Shown here one piece after another: positions 1 through 9,288 of a stretch of 64,000 nucleotides of DNA. This DNA is from Sphingomonas sp. (GTDB lineage Bacteria; Pseudomonadota; Alphaproteobacteria; Sphingomonadales; Sphingomonadaceae), in the NCBI GenBank assembly GCA_003248865.1, contig QFPK01000010.1, positions 87,755 to 151,754 on the forward strand, given 5' to 3'. A program made the position numbers and the translations under genes. Every line of letters begins with the position of its first letter. Within the stretch, counting starts at the first letter, position 1. The notes under the pieces were generated by a model, which was given only the letters and a program-made list of their open reading frames with translations, did not search any database and had not been told where the DNA came from.

Positions 1-141
1 GACTGGCCAGCGCTCGCCCCGCCCGCTGAATATTTCGCCAAGGAACAAGAGGTGCTGCCCGTCACTCCGGCGGAATGGCGGCAGCTGACCCGGAATCTCG
101 CGCCCTATCTGAGGACCGACTGGGCAGGTCCGACTAAATAA
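1..141 (+). CDS. C-terminal fragment of an unidentified protein
   Basis: An open frame enters from the left edge and ends at TAA 139-141, giving the last 46 residues of a protein whose start lies outside the window. The segment is hydrophilic and rich in Trp, Pro and Arg (for example TPAEWRQLTRNLAPYL). Codon use is like the neighbouring core genes. I do not recognise the family from this tail alone. The gene converges on fabZ, and a palindromic element follows its stop immediately. Confidence 0.6.
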   Translation, partial: DWPALAPPAEYFAKEQEVLPVTPAEWRQLTRNLAPYLRTDWAGPTK

Positions 142-253
142 TGAGGGGGCTCTGCCCCCTCATTCCCCGGCAGGGAGCCATGCTCCCTGCACCCCCTGTA
201 CGAAGGTGATCGTTGAGGTTGCGCCGACGACGGAGCTTTAATGCCTGCGGCGC
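142..253. repeat. Modular palindromic spacer element, copy R1 (module A plus partial B)
   Basis: Right after the stop of the left-edge gene lies a perfect 9-bp hairpin (142-150 with 154-162, loop TCT), then a second one (170-178 with 182-190, GCAGGGAGC / GCTCCCTGC). The spacer ends with GCCTGCGGCGC (243-253), the left arm of module B. The element fills the convergent gap between the left-edge gene and fabZ. It is the same family as the elements near 33079, 43176, 50352, 54920 and 60866. The hairpins probably end transcription from both sides. Confidence 0.8.
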
Positions 254-260
254 AGGGCCA

Positions 261-701
261 TCAGGCCGAAGGCGCATCCGCGATCATTGCGGTAAACCGC
301 GCTTCAGCCGCCAACACGCCGTCGATCAGCGCGCGTCCCGCGAACTTGCACACGGTGGCGCGGCGGTGGAGAAACTCCACTTCCAGCTTCAGCAGGCAGC
401 CCGGCTCCACGGGCTTGCGGAACTTCGCCTCTTCGATCGCCATGAAGTAGACGAGCTTGCCCGAGCCTTGCAGTTCGAGGCTTTCTATCGCGAGGACGCC
501 GGCGGCCTGCGCCAGCGCCTCCACGATCAGAACGCCCGGCATGATGGGCCGGGCGGGGAAATGGCCCTGGAAGAAGGGCTCGTTGATCGTCACCGCCTTC
601 ACGGCGACGATTTTCTCGTCCTTCACCAGCTCCTCGACCCGGTCCACCAGCAACATGGGGAAGCGGTGCGGAAGCCGGGCGAGGATGCCCCCGATATCCA
701 A
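261..701 (-). CDS. fabZ: 3-hydroxyacyl-[acyl-carrier-protein] dehydratase FabZ
   Basis: Hot-dog fold dehydratase of type II fatty acid synthesis, removing water from 3-hydroxyacyl-ACP in the cytoplasm. The 146-residue protein has the family length. The signature GHFPARPIMPGVLIVEALAQ carries the catalytic His47 and Glu61. The start is a TTG at 699-701: an in-frame TGA lies two codons upstream, so no longer start exists, and a weak GGGG stretch serves as ribosome site. The gene is the last of the pyrH-to-fabZ run, 17 bases after skp. The lpxA gene that follows fabZ in many proteobacteria is absent here; the next gene is convergent. Confidence 0.97.
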   Translation of the reverse strand: MDIGGILARLPHRFPMLLVDRVEELVKDEKIVAVKAVTINEPFFQGHFPARPIMPGVLIVEALAQAAGVLAIESLELQGSGKLVYFMAIEEAKFRKPVEPGCLLKLEVEFLHRRATVCKFAGRALIDGVLAAEARFTAMIADAPSA

Positions 702-718
702 GAGTCAGCTACCCCGGA

Positions 719-1309
719 TCAGTTGCGCGGCGCGGCGGGCGCAGCGGCGGGCGGCGCAGCCGGCGGCGTGATCGAAACACGCGGCAGGCTGGTGTTCAGC
801 CGACCGATCACGTCATTGGTCACTTCCAGAGAGGCCGAATGCTGGATCGTCGCCCCCTTCTGCAGGGCGATGGAAGCGCCGCGCTCGCGCATCACCTGGG
901 TGATGATGGGGTTGGCAGCGTTGGTGATCTGCTCGATCACATAGCGTTGCGACCGGGCCAGATCCTCCTGCGCGCGGCCCAACTCCTGGTTGGCCGCATT
1001 TTCCTTGTCCTGGAAAGCCTTCACGCGCTGCTCCAGCGCCGGTCCTGCCAGTGTCTTGTTCTGCTGGCCCTGGCCGATGGCCTGAGCTTCGGATTGCAGC
1101 TGACCGGCCAGCGTGGTGCGGCGGGTCTGAATCTGCTGGCCCTTGGCCTGCAGTTCGGTCGCGGCCTGCTTGCCGGCTGCGCTTTCGTTCACAACGCGAT
1201 CAAGGTCGACAACCACGATCACCGGCGGGGACAGTTGCTGGGCAGCCGCCGGAACGGCGGCAACGCCGAGCAACAGCGCTGCGGACACAGTCTTGAAAAG
1301 CATCGTCAT
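719..1309 (-). CDS. skp: OmpH/Skp-family periplasmic chaperone
   Basis: Periplasmic chaperone that holds unfolded outer-membrane proteins on their way to BamA. The 196-residue product begins with a signal peptide (LFKTVSAALLLGVAAVPAAA, then QQ) and continues into a long Gln/Ala/Glu-rich helical region about residues 60-150, the tentacle coiled coil of Skp. It ends in an Ala/Pro-rich tail (PPAAPPAAAPAAPRN). The ATG at 1307-1309 overlaps the bamA stop as TGATG, which indicates translational coupling. A second in-frame ATG at 1301-1303 is also possible. A longer open frame extends upstream inside bamA but is not coding. Confidence 0.93.
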   Translation of the reverse strand: MTMLFKTVSAALLLGVAAVPAAAQQLSPPVIVVVDLDRVVNESAAGKQAATELQAKGQQIQTRRTTLAGQLQSEAQAIGQGQQNKTLAGPALEQRVKAFQDKENAANQELGRAQEDLARSQRYVIEQITNAANPIITQVMRERGASIALQKGATIQHSASLEVTNDVIGRLNTSLPRVSITPPAAPPAAAPAAPRN

Positions 1310-3924
1310 CAGAATTGGGTTCCTACGTTGAACTGGAATATCTGCGTTTCGTCGCCTTCCACTTTCCGGATGGCTTTCGCAAGGTCGAAGCGGAACGGAC
1401 CGAAGGGGGAGTTCCAGGAAACCCCCACGCCGACGGAAATACGCGGCGAGGCGCTGTTGCCATAGCCTTCCTCGACGTACCCCGGGCTGGTGACATTCCA
1501 GCAACTTGTGACGGGGTTGCCATTCTCATCGTTGTTGGTCGTGCACTGTTCCACGAGCGAATTGTCGTTCCTCGTCGTCAGCGTTGGATATCTCACACCC
1601 CACAATGCGCCGACATCCATGAAGATGGAGGGCCGCAGACCCATTTCACGCCCGCCCGAACCCAGCGGCACTTCGACTTCCACACGGCCCAGATAGTAAT
1701 TCCGGCCGCCGATGGAATCGGTGTACCAGTTACCCGAATCCGGATCGACCGTATCCGTTTCCTTATTGTAGCTCTTCTGCACGATCCGAGGCCCGACGCC
1801 CCGGATACCGAAGCCGCGCATGCGCGGTTCGCCCAGATAGAAGCGGTCCACCAGGCGGACGTCCTCTCCGCCCCATCCAAAGATGTTCCCGGCTTCGCCC
1901 CCGATGTTGAGGATGAAGTTCGCCGGCAGGCGCCAGTAGCGATCATAGTTCACGCGGCTGCGCAGATACTTGACCGAACCGCCCAGCCCGGCAAAATCTT
2001 GGCTCAGGATGAAACGCTGCCCACGTGAAGGGCGCATCCGGTTATCCAGCGTATCATTCACCAGGCTGTAACCGATGGACGAAGTGGTGTTCCGCCCCAG
2101 CGCCTCGCACAGATAGCGACCGGCTGTGCAATCGCCATCCTCATCGAACCATCTGGACGACAGGCCGACATCATCAACCGACAGCCCGTAACGCACCTGC
2201 GCGGACCAGTATTCGGTGATCGCAGTGCCGGCGCGGATCTGGAATCCGGTCGTCGTCTGCTCATAGGTCGTCTCGCGTCGGCCATCCGTATTATAGTTGA
2301 AGCTGTTCATGTCCCGACGGAAAATGTCGAAGCCCAGCGCCAGGTTGCGATCGAACAGATAGGGTTCGGTAAAGCCCAGTTCGACCGATCGCGAATAGCT
2401 GGAGAGGCTGGCAGACAATCTCAACTGCTGCGCCCGGCCGCGGAAGTTCCGCTCCTCGATGGAGAAGCTGAAAATGAAGCGCTCGATCGACGAGAAGCCC
2501 GCAGACAGCTGCAGCGAGCCGGTCGGCCGCTCTTCCACATCCACCTGCAGCGCCACCTTGTCCGGCGCGGTGCCGGGGCTCTGCTTCACGTCCAGCTTCT
2601 CCTGGAAGAAGCCAAGGCTTTGGATCCGGTCACGCGAGCGCTTCACCTTCACCGAATTGAAGGCATCGCCTTCGGCCAACCGGAATTCGCGACGGATCAC
2701 TTCGTCGCGGGTGCGGGTATTGCCGTTGATCGTCACGCTCTCGACATACACACGGGGCGCTTCGTTGATCACGAAGGTGATCCCCATCTCCCGCTTGTCC
2801 TTGTCGCGGTCGAAATTCGGGCGGACATTGGCAAAAGCATAGCCGAGCAGCCCGACGGATTCGGTCAGGCCGTCGATGGTGTCTTCCACCATCTTGGCGT
2901 TGTACCAGTCGCCTTCCTTCATCGGGATGAGGCGCTTGAAACTCTCGGCCTTCACATCGCGGATCTGGCTTTCCAGATCGACCTTGCCGAACTTGTAGCG
3001 CTCACCTTCCTCGATCACATAGGTCACGATGAAATCGCGCCGATCCGGGGTGAGTTCAGCGACGGACGACACGACACGGAAGTCAGCATAACCCTGCGTC
3101 AGATAGAATTGCCGCAGCTTCTGCTGATCATAGGCCAGCCGATCCGGATCATAGGTGTCGTTCGAGGTAAAAAGGCGCATCGGCCGCGCGGCGCGGGTCA
3201 CCATCTCGCCGCGCAATTCCTTGTCTGAGAATTGCTCGTTGCCGATGATGTTGATCTGCCGGACCTTGGATTTCGCGCCTTCGGAAATCTCGAAGATCAG
3301 GTCGACCCGGTTCTGCTCCAACTGAACGATCTTGGGTTCCACCCGGGCGGCGAAGCGGCCGCCCCGGCGATACAACTCTAGAATACGCGCCACGTCAGCA
3401 CGCGCCCGGCTGCGGGTGAAGATCTGGCGGGGAGCCACCTTGATCTCCTCGCGGATCTTGTCCTCCTTCACCCGTTTCGCGCCTTCGATGATCACCCGGT
3501 TGATCACGGGGTTTTCGCGCACGTCGATGGTGAGGTTGCCTTCGCCGTCGTCGCGAATCTGCACGTCCGCGAACAATTCGGTCGCGAACAGATCCTTCAA
3601 CGCCCGGTCCAGCAGCACCCGATCATAGGTTTCACCGGGGCGCAGCTCCACATAGGAGCGCACGGTATCGGGCTCCAGCCGCTCGTTGCCCACGACATTC
3701 ACGGACCTGATGCGTCGCACTTCAGGCGCAACCGCCGGAGTTGCCGGCGCCGTCACCGTCGGCGCAGCCTGGGCAGGTGCGGGTCGTGCGGGCTCCGCCT
3801 GGGCCAGCGCGACAGACGGCATCGCACAAGCCGTTCCCAATAGCAGGAGCGGCATTCGGGCAGAGCGGCGAATATTGGTTAACTTGGCCAGGCCAACGCC
3901 CGTACCCACCGGATTGATTGTCAC
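1309..3924 (-). CDS. bamA: Outer membrane protein assembly factor BamA
   Basis: Central component of the BAM complex, which folds beta-barrel proteins into the outer membrane. The 871-residue protein has an N-terminal signal sequence (MPLLLLGTACAMPSVALA), POTRA repeats over roughly residues 55-400 starting with RRIRSVNVVGNERLEPDTV, and a C-terminal barrel ending in Phe (VGTQF). The conserved barrel motif RMRGFGIRG is present. I chose GTG at 3922-3924, just downstream of the rseP stop; an ATG at 3853-3855 directly before the hydrophobic core is an alternative. Its co-transcription with skp and its assignment as BamA fit the bamD gene found near 35 kb. Confidence 0.96.
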   Translation of the reverse strand: MTINPVGTGVGLAKLTNIRRSARMPLLLLGTACAMPSVALAQAEPARPAPAQAAPTVTAPATPAVAPEVRRIRSVNVVGNERLEPDTVRSYVELRPGETYDRVLLDRALKDLFATELFADVQIRDDGEGNLTIDVRENPVINRVIIEGAKRVKEDKIREEIKVAPRQIFTRSRARADVARILELYRRGGRFAARVEPKIVQLEQNRVDLIFEISEGAKSKVRQINIIGNEQFSDKELRGEMVTRAARPMRLFTSNDTYDPDRLAYDQQKLRQFYLTQGYADFRVVSSVAELTPDRRDFIVTYVIEEGERYKFGKVDLESQIRDVKAESFKRLIPMKEGDWYNAKMVEDTIDGLTESVGLLGYAFANVRPNFDRDKDKREMGITFVINEAPRVYVESVTINGNTRTRDEVIRREFRLAEGDAFNSVKVKRSRDRIQSLGFFQEKLDVKQSPGTAPDKVALQVDVEERPTGSLQLSAGFSSIERFIFSFSIEERNFRGRAQQLRLSASLSSYSRSVELGFTEPYLFDRNLALGFDIFRRDMNSFNYNTDGRRETTYEQTTTGFQIRAGTAITEYWSAQVRYGLSVDDVGLSSRWFDEDGDCTAGRYLCEALGRNTTSSIGYSLVNDTLDNRMRPSRGQRFILSQDFAGLGGSVKYLRSRVNYDRYWRLPANFILNIGGEAGNIFGWGGEDVRLVDRFYLGEPRMRGFGIRGVGPRIVQKSYNKETDTVDPDSGNWYTDSIGGRNYYLGRVEVEVPLGSGGREMGLRPSIFMDVGALWGVRYPTLTTRNDNSLVEQCTTNNDENGNPVTSCWNVTSPGYVEEGYGNSASPRISVGVGVSWNSPFGPFRFDLAKAIRKVEGDETQIFQFNVGTQF

Positions 3925-3947
3925 CTGATCCCTGGTTTCCTGCCTGA

Positions 3948-5090
3948 TCAGCCGATGATGCCGGTGATGCGGTCCCACACGCCAACCGAACGAAGGTCGT
4001 TCAACGTCAGCACCAGCATCAAAGACATCAGCAGCGCAAATCCCGACATGAACGCCCATTCCTGTACCTTGGGATGAAGCGGCCGACGCCGGACACCCTC
4101 AAGCGCGTAGAGGAACAGATGCCCGCCGTCCAGCATCGGGATTGGCAGCAGGTTGATGAACCCGAGGTTTATCGAGATGAGCGCGATGAAGCTGATCAGC
4201 GCGGGGAGACCCAATGTCGCACTCTGGCCGGAAAACTGCGCGATCTTTACCGGCCCGCCCAGATCATCCAGAGAGCGACGCCCGGTGATCACCTGTACGA
4301 TGGTGTCCCACATCATGCGTACGGTATCCCAGGTCTCCACCACGGCCCAGCGCACGGCCTGCAAGGGGCCATGGCGCACCACCACCAGTTCACCGGATTG
4401 CAGCCCCAGTTGGCCCCGCTGATACTCATTTCCGAAGCGGTCGATGTCGGTCACAATGCGCGGAGTCGCGGCCACGGTCTTTTCGGTGCCACCCCGGTCA
4501 ACTCGTACTTCAATGGACGTGCCGGGATTGATCGCAACAATCCGGCTGACATCCTCGAACCGCTGCACATTGCGGCCGTCGATGCTGATGATGCGGTCGC
4601 CTTCCTTCAGCCCGGCCGCAGCGGCTGGCGTACCTTCAACCACATGCCCCACCACCGGCGGCGTGATCTGGTGACCGTAGGTCATGAAGAAGGCTGCGAA
4701 GATCGCAATCGCAAACAGGAAATTGATCACAGGCCCCGCGAGCACCACCAGAGAGCGCTGCCACAGCGGCCGGTTATGGAACAGGTTGGCCCGCTCATCG
4801 TCAGGCAAGGTCGCATCCAGCGCCAGGTCCGGCTGGCTCGCCGCATTCGCATCGCCGGCGAACTTTGCGTAGCCCCCCATCGGGATCCAGCCCAGCTTCC
4901 AGCGCGTGCCGTTGCGATCTGTCCAGCCGATCAGTTCCTTGCCGAAGCCGACAGCGAAGGCCTCCACCTTGATCCCGAACATGCGAGCCACCGAATAATG
5001 GCCGAACTCATGCACGAACACGAGGATGCCGATGACAAGCGCGAAGACCGCAGCGGTGTAGAGAATTCCAGGGCTGGCGAGCGTTTCCAT
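3948..5090 (-). CDS. rseP: RIP metalloprotease RseP (site-2 protease family)
   Basis: Membrane-embedded zinc protease that cuts regulatory membrane proteins such as anti-sigma factors and cleaned-up signal peptides. The 380-residue protein has the zinc motif HEFGH in the first membrane segment, a PDZ domain in the middle (EGTPAAAAGLKEGDRI), and the C-terminal motif LLPIPMLDGGHL that supplies the third metal ligand. Start ATG 5088-5090 lies 10 bases after the dxr stop. A longer reading overlapping dxr adds 12 residues but has no better ribosome site. It lies between dxr and bamA in the envelope operon, as in many proteobacteria. Confidence 0.96.
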   Translation of the reverse strand: METLASPGILYTAAVFALVIGILVFVHEFGHYSVARMFGIKVEAFAVGFGKELIGWTDRNGTRWKLGWIPMGGYAKFAGDANAASQPDLALDATLPDDERANLFHNRPLWQRSLVVLAGPVINFLFAIAIFAAFFMTYGHQITPPVVGHVVEGTPAAAAGLKEGDRIISIDGRNVQRFEDVSRIVAINPGTSIEVRVDRGGTEKTVAATPRIVTDIDRFGNEYQRGQLGLQSGELVVVRHGPLQAVRWAVVETWDTVRMMWDTIVQVITGRRSLDDLGGPVKIAQFSGQSATLGLPALISFIALISINLGFINLLPIPMLDGGHLFLYALEGVRRRPLHPKVQEWAFMSGFALLMSLMLVLTLNDLRSVGVWDRITGIIG

Positions 5091-5100
5091 GAAGCCCAGT

Positions 5101-6282
5101 CTAGCGAGCGGCCCGCCGGGCGGCAATCGGCACCTGTTTCACGCTCGTAACATATTGTTGTGCCCGCGACCGCGCCTCGCGGTCGGTTTCGAACACATCC
5201 TCCAGTGCATCCAGCCGCCGCCCGGGCAATCCCTCCAGCGTCTCGGCCACCACGCGCGCGATCTCCAGAAAGCCGATCCGCCCCTCCAGGAAGGCCGCGA
5301 CCGCCACCTCATTGGCTGCATTCAGCACGCAGGGGCGGCAGTGGCCGGCCGCCAGCGCACCCTCTGCCAGTGCAAGTGCCGGGAATCGCGCGCGATCCGC
5401 TTCCTCGAACTCCAACCGCCCGATGCGGGCCAGGTCCAGCCGCTCCACCGGGGTGGCAATCCGCTCGGGCCAGGCCAGCGCATGGGCGATGGGCACCCGC
5501 ATGTCGGCAGGGCCCAGCTGCGCCAGCAGCGATCCGTCCACATATTCCACCAGGCCGTGCACAAGGCTCTGCGGATGCACCAGCACGCCCAACTGCTCCG
5601 GGGCCACGCCGAACAGGTGCAGCGCCTCGATCAGTTCCAGCCCCTTGTTCATCAGCGTGGCCGAATCGATGGAGATCTTGGCCCCCATGGACCAGGTCGG
5701 ATGCTTCACCGCCTGCGCCGGGGTCACTTCCGCCATCTCCGCGCGGCTGAGCGCCCGGAAGGGCCCGCCGGAGGCCGTCAGCACGATCCGGCTCACACGG
5801 GATTTGTCCTCCAGCACCTGGAAGATGGCATTGTGCTCGCTGTCGATCGGCAGCAGCGCCGCGCCGGTCCGCGCGGCCGTCGCCGTCATCAGTCCGCCGG
5901 CACACACCAGCGCTTCCTTGTTGGCGAGCGCGACGGAGATGCCGCTTTCCAGCGCCGCCAGCGTCGGCTTCAACCCGGCCGCCCCAACGATGGCCGCCAC
6001 CGCCAGATCGGCGGGCTCCCGCGCCACGCTCTCCAGCGCCTGCGCACCGGCCGACACCGTCATCGGCTCTCCGGCCAGCGCCTCGGCCAGATCGGCAAAG
6101 GCGCCTTCATCGGCGATCACCACATGCTCGGGCCGGAACGCCTTCGCCAGCTCGGCCAGCCGGCGCCAGTCCTTCCCCGCCGTCAGCGTCGAAACGCGGA
6201 AACGCTCTGGGTTACGCGCCACCAGATCCAGCGTGGACGCGCCGACCGATCCGGTCGCACCAAACAGGGCGATCCGCTTCAC
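5101..6282 (-). CDS. dxr: 1-deoxy-D-xylulose 5-phosphate reductoisomerase
   Basis: Second enzyme of the MEP isoprenoid pathway, converting DXP to MEP with NADPH. The 393-residue protein starts with the nucleotide-binding loop FGATGSVGASTLDLV, then has LANKEALV, the metal/substrate motif PIDSEHNAIFQ and TASGGPFR, followed by HPTWSMGAKISIDSATLMNK and HPQSLVHGLVEY. The start is GTG 6280-6282, overlapping the cdsA stop as GTGA, with GGAGAT about 8 bases upstream. Isoprenoid output feeds uppS in the same operon, which makes undecaprenyl carrier. Confidence 0.97.
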   Translation of the reverse strand: MKRIALFGATGSVGASTLDLVARNPERFRVSTLTAGKDWRRLAELAKAFRPEHVVIADEGAFADLAEALAGEPMTVSAGAQALESVAREPADLAVAAIVGAAGLKPTLAALESGISVALANKEALVCAGGLMTATAARTGAALLPIDSEHNAIFQVLEDKSRVSRIVLTASGGPFRALSRAEMAEVTPAQAVKHPTWSMGAKISIDSATLMNKGLELIEALHLFGVAPEQLGVLVHPQSLVHGLVEYVDGSLLAQLGPADMRVPIAHALAWPERIATPVERLDLARIGRLEFEEADRARFPALALAEGALAAGHCRPCVLNAANEVAVAAFLEGRIGFLEIARVVAETLEGLPGRRLDALEDVFETDREARSRAQQYVTSVKQVPIAARRAAR

Positions 6283-7127
6283 GCCATTATCTCCGTCACC
6301 AGCATCACATACTCCGCCGGCTGTTGCAGGCTCGCCCACAGCGCCACTACACAGGCGACAGGCACCAGCCCGTCCACCCGGTCCATGATGCCGCCATGGC
6401 CGGGCAGCAGCTTGCCGGAATCCTTCACCCCGGCCCGGCGCTTCAGCCAGCTTTCGAAAAAGTCCCCGGCCTGCGCCACCACGGCCAGGACGGCCCCCAG
6501 CAGCGCCATCACCGGCAGCGCCTGCTGCCATCCGGCATAATGAGCGAACAGCACAGAGAAGGCGCCCGCGCCCACCATGCCGCCCAGCAACCCGGCCCAC
6601 GTCTTGTTCGGGCTCACCGCAGGCCAGATTTTCGGCCCACCAATGCTGCGCCCGGCGAAATAGGCCAGGATATCCGTCGCCCACACCAGCCCCATGGTCC
6701 ACATCACCAGGGCGAAACCGTCCGGCTGCTGCCTCAGCCAGATCAGCGAAACCGCCGGCAGCCCGGCATAGGCGAGCCCGGTGGACAGCCAGCGCTTCCC
6801 GCCCCGACGCATCAGGATGGAGAGCGCCAGCAGGATGAGGATGCCGCTCAACAGCAGAATCATCGCCGGCAACGGCTGGTGCAGATGCGCCAGCAGGCAG
6901 GCCAGCGCCAGCACCGCCAGCCCGAACACGCGCCAGGAAACCGGCTTGGCGTGCATGGCGCCCCATTCCCACAGCACCAGCCCGACGCCCGCCAGGATCA
7001 TCAGCGTGAAGGCCGGGCCGCCGACCCAGATGTCGGCAATCGCCACCACCGCCAGGAACAGCCCGACGACGATGCGGGACTTCAGGTTGGAGCCCGCGGT
7101 CGCGGGCGCGCCTTCAGCGGCCGCCAT
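6279..7127 (-). CDS. cdsA: Phosphatidate cytidylyltransferase
   Basis: Makes CDP-diacylglycerol from phosphatidic acid and CTP for all phospholipid synthesis. The 282-residue product is an integral membrane protein with many hydrophobic segments. It carries the CdsA signature near the C-terminus (SWLKRRAGVKDSGKLLPGHG followed by GIMDRVDGL), and upstream WATDILAYFAGRSIGGPK and SPNKTWAG. It overlaps uppS by 14 bases at its start and dxr by 3 at its end, so the three are translated as one unit. Confidence 0.97.
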   Translation of the reverse strand: MAAAEGAPATAGSNLKSRIVVGLFLAVVAIADIWVGGPAFTLMILAGVGLVLWEWGAMHAKPVSWRVFGLAVLALACLLAHLHQPLPAMILLLSGILILLALSILMRRGGKRWLSTGLAYAGLPAVSLIWLRQQPDGFALVMWTMGLVWATDILAYFAGRSIGGPKIWPAVSPNKTWAGLLGGMVGAGAFSVLFAHYAGWQQALPVMALLGAVLAVVAQAGDFFESWLKRRAGVKDSGKLLPGHGGIMDRVDGLVPVACVVALWASLQQPAEYVMLVTEIMA

Positions 7128-7881
7128 AGCGGCGCTCGCGCTGCGCGAACGAACCGATCGCCTCTTTCAGCACATCCTCGTCGAAATCCGGCCACAGCAC
7201 GGGCGTGAACCACATCTCCGCATAGGCCGCCTGCCACAGCAGGAAGTTGGACAGCCGCTGCTCGCCGGAGGAGCGAATGATGAGGTCGACAGGCGGCAGA
7301 TCGGCGGTGTCGAGACCGGCCTCGATCAGCTCGGGCGTGATGGCCTCGGCCGAAATCTCGCCCGCCGCCACCCGACGCGCAAGCGCCTGCGCCGCGCGAA
7401 CGATCTCGTCCTGCCCGCCATAGTTCAACGCCACCACCAGCTGGAAGCGCTTGTTCTTGGCGGTGGAGCGAACGGCATTCTCCAGCCGCTCCACCACATC
7501 GGGCTTCATCGCCCGCCAGTTGCCGATCAGGCTCAGCCGGGCCCCGTTCGAATCCAGTTCCTCCAGCTCCGCCAGCAGATGGTGGCGCAGCAGGCTCATC
7601 AGGTCAGAGACCTCATCCGCCGGTCGCCGCCAGTTCTCCGAACTGAAGGCATAAAGCGTCAGCGTCTCGATCCCCAGCTTCGGCGCCGCGCGCACGATGC
7701 GGCGCACCGCTTCCACCCCCGCACGATGCCCCGCTACGCGCGGCAACCGCCGGGCCTTCGCCCAGCGTCCGTTGCCGTCCATGATGATGGCCACATGGCG
7801 CGGCCCGCCGGGCACAGGCCTGGCGTCAGCATCAGGGCCTTCGGCCTCAGCCGACGGCCGCACGGGATTGAACCATTTCAC
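7114..7881 (-). CDS. uppS: Isoprenyl transferase (undecaprenyl diphosphate synthase)
   Basis: Cis-prenyltransferase that extends farnesyl diphosphate with IPP to the C55 lipid carrier for peptidoglycan. The 255-residue protein has the P-loop-like motif HVAIIMDGNGRWAKAR with catalytic Asp35, RVAGHRAGVEAVRR, LTLYAFSSENWRRP, and near the end DLIIRSSGEQRLSNFLLWQ. The start is GTG 7879-7881, overlapping the frr stop as GTGA. The order frr-uppS-cdsA-dxr-rseP-bamA is a classical proteobacterial cluster. Confidence 0.97.
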   Translation of the reverse strand: MKWFNPVRPSAEAEGPDADARPVPGGPRHVAIIMDGNGRWAKARRLPRVAGHRAGVEAVRRIVRAAPKLGIETLTLYAFSSENWRRPADEVSDLMSLLRHHLLAELEELDSNGARLSLIGNWRAMKPDVVERLENAVRSTAKNKRFQLVVALNYGGQDEIVRAAQALARRVAAGEISAEAITPELIEAGLDTADLPPVDLIIRSSGEQRLSNFLLWQAAYAEMWFTPVLWPDFDEDVLKEAIGSFAQRERRYGGR

Positions 7882-8447
7882 TTGCCAAGGATTTCCTTCT
7901 CCTTGGCCGCAGATGCCGCATCCGCATCGGCAATCGCCTTGTCGGTCAGCTTCTGCACATCGCCTTCCAGCCGCTTCAGCTCATCCTGGCTGATCTGGCT
8001 CTTCTTTTCCGCCGCCTTCAGCACATCATTGCCGTCGCGACGAACATTGCGGATGGCGATGCGCGCCTTCTCGGCATATTGCGTCGCCAGCTTGGCCAGT
8101 TCCTTGCGGCGCTCCTCGGTCAGATCCGGGATCGGCAGGCGCAGTGTCTGCCCCTCCGTCACCGGGTTCAGCCCCAGGCCGGCCGAGCGGATCGCCTTTT
8201 CCACCGGCTGCACGTTGGAACGGTCCCACACCTGCACAGACAGCATGCGCGGCTCGGGCGCCGTCACCGTCGCCACCTGGTTCAGCGGCATATGGGCGCC
8301 ATACACTTCCACCTGCACCGGATCGAGCAATGTGGTCGAGGCGCGGCCGGTCCGCAGCCCGCCCAGATCATTCTTCAGCGTCTCCACCGCGCCCTTCATG
8401 CGGCGGTCGAGATCGGCCTTGGTCGCGTTGGCGTCGAAATCAGCCAT
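7878..8447 (-). CDS. frr: Ribosome recycling factor
   Basis: Splits post-termination ribosomes together with EF-G. The 189-residue protein has the family length and its conserved features: LGGLRTGRAS near residue 30, NVQPVEKAIRSAGLGLNP around 75-95, and the helical C-terminus with RDGNDVLK. The ATG 8445-8447 is preceded by AAGGGGAG, a strong ribosome site. It stands 20 bases after pyrH. Confidence 0.98.
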   Translation of the reverse strand: MADFDANATKADLDRRMKGAVETLKNDLGGLRTGRASTTLLDPVQVEVYGAHMPLNQVATVTAPEPRMLSVQVWDRSNVQPVEKAIRSAGLGLNPVTEGQTLRLPIPDLTEERRKELAKLATQYAEKARIAIRNVRRDGNDVLKAAEKKSQISQDELKRLEGDVQKLTDKAIADADAASAAKEKEILGK

Positions 8448-8467
8448 GGAACTCCCCTTGAACCTTC

Positions 8468-9184
8468 TTATCCGCCAACGATGGTCGAAACGCCATCGCC
8501 GGCAAGCACCCGGGCCAGATTGCCCTGTTCCCGGATATTGAACACCACGATGGGAATGCGGTTGTCACGGCACAGCGCGATCGCTGCCGCATCCATCACC
8601 TTCAGATTGTCGGCCAGCACCTTGTCGAAACCGATCCGCTCATACCGAGTCGCACCCGGATTCGTCTTGGGGTCGCTATCGTACACGCCGTCCACCGACG
8701 TGCCCTTGAACAGCGCGTCGCATTTCATTTCCGCCGCCCGCAGCGCCGCGCCGCTGTCGGTGGTAAAATAGGGGCTGCCGGTGCCGGCGGCGAAGATCAC
8801 CACCCGGCCCTTCTCCAGATGCCGCTCGGCCCGGCGGCGGATATAGGGTTCGCACACCGCCGCCATCGGAATGGCGGACATCACGCGGGTCTCCACGCCC
8901 ACCTGCTCCAGCGCATCCTGCATGGCCAGCGCGTTCATCACGGTGGCCAGCATGCCCATATAATCGGCGGTCGCCCGGTCCATGCCCTTGGCCGCACCCG
9001 CCATGCCGCGGAAGATGTTGCCGCCCCCGATCACCAGGCACAGCTCCAGGCCTTCATCCTTAGCGGCCTTCACCTCGCCTGCCACCCTCTGCACGGTGGC
9101 GGGATCGATGCCGAACGCCTGGTCGCCCATGGCGGCTTCGCCCGACAGCTTCAGGAGGATTCGCTTGTGGGGAGCAGAGGACAT
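8468..9184 (-). CDS. pyrH: Uridylate kinase
   Basis: Phosphorylates UMP to UDP in pyrimidine supply. The 238-residue amino-acid-kinase-fold protein shows RILLKLSGEAAMG at the N-terminus, VIGGGNIFRG, the acceptor region MGMLATVMNALAMQDAL, and FAAGTGSPYFTTDSGAALRA. It follows tsf after a terminator, so it probably has its own promoter or is read through at reduced level. It heads the run pyrH-frr-uppS-cdsA-dxr-rseP-bamA-skp-fabZ. Confidence 0.97.
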   Translation of the reverse strand: MSSAPHKRILLKLSGEAAMGDQAFGIDPATVQRVAGEVKAAKDEGLELCLVIGGGNIFRGMAGAAKGMDRATADYMGMLATVMNALAMQDALEQVGVETRVMSAIPMAAVCEPYIRRRAERHLEKGRVVIFAAGTGSPYFTTDSGAALRAAEMKCDALFKGTSVDGVYDSDPKTNPGATRYERIGFDKVLADNLKVMDAAAIALCRDNRIPIVVFNIREQGNLARVLAGDGVSTIVGG

Positions 9185-9237
9185 GAACAGCCTGTCAGTT
9201 GGAACCGGCTTCCGCTTAGCGGCGTGAAGCAGACATG

Positions 9238-9270
9238 AAAAGGGCGCACCCGGAAACCCGGATGCGCCCC
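9238..9270 (-). terminator. Rho-independent terminator of rpsB-tsf
   Basis: Read on the minus strand, the region after tsf forms a long GC hairpin (GGGGCGCATCCGGG / CCCGGGTGCGCCC type, 9242-9270, loop around TTT) followed directly by TTTT (9241-9238). It stands 19 bases after the tsf stop and separates the ribosomal operon from pyrH. Confidence 0.85.
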
Positions 9271-9288
9271 AGTCAATTCAGCGCCAAA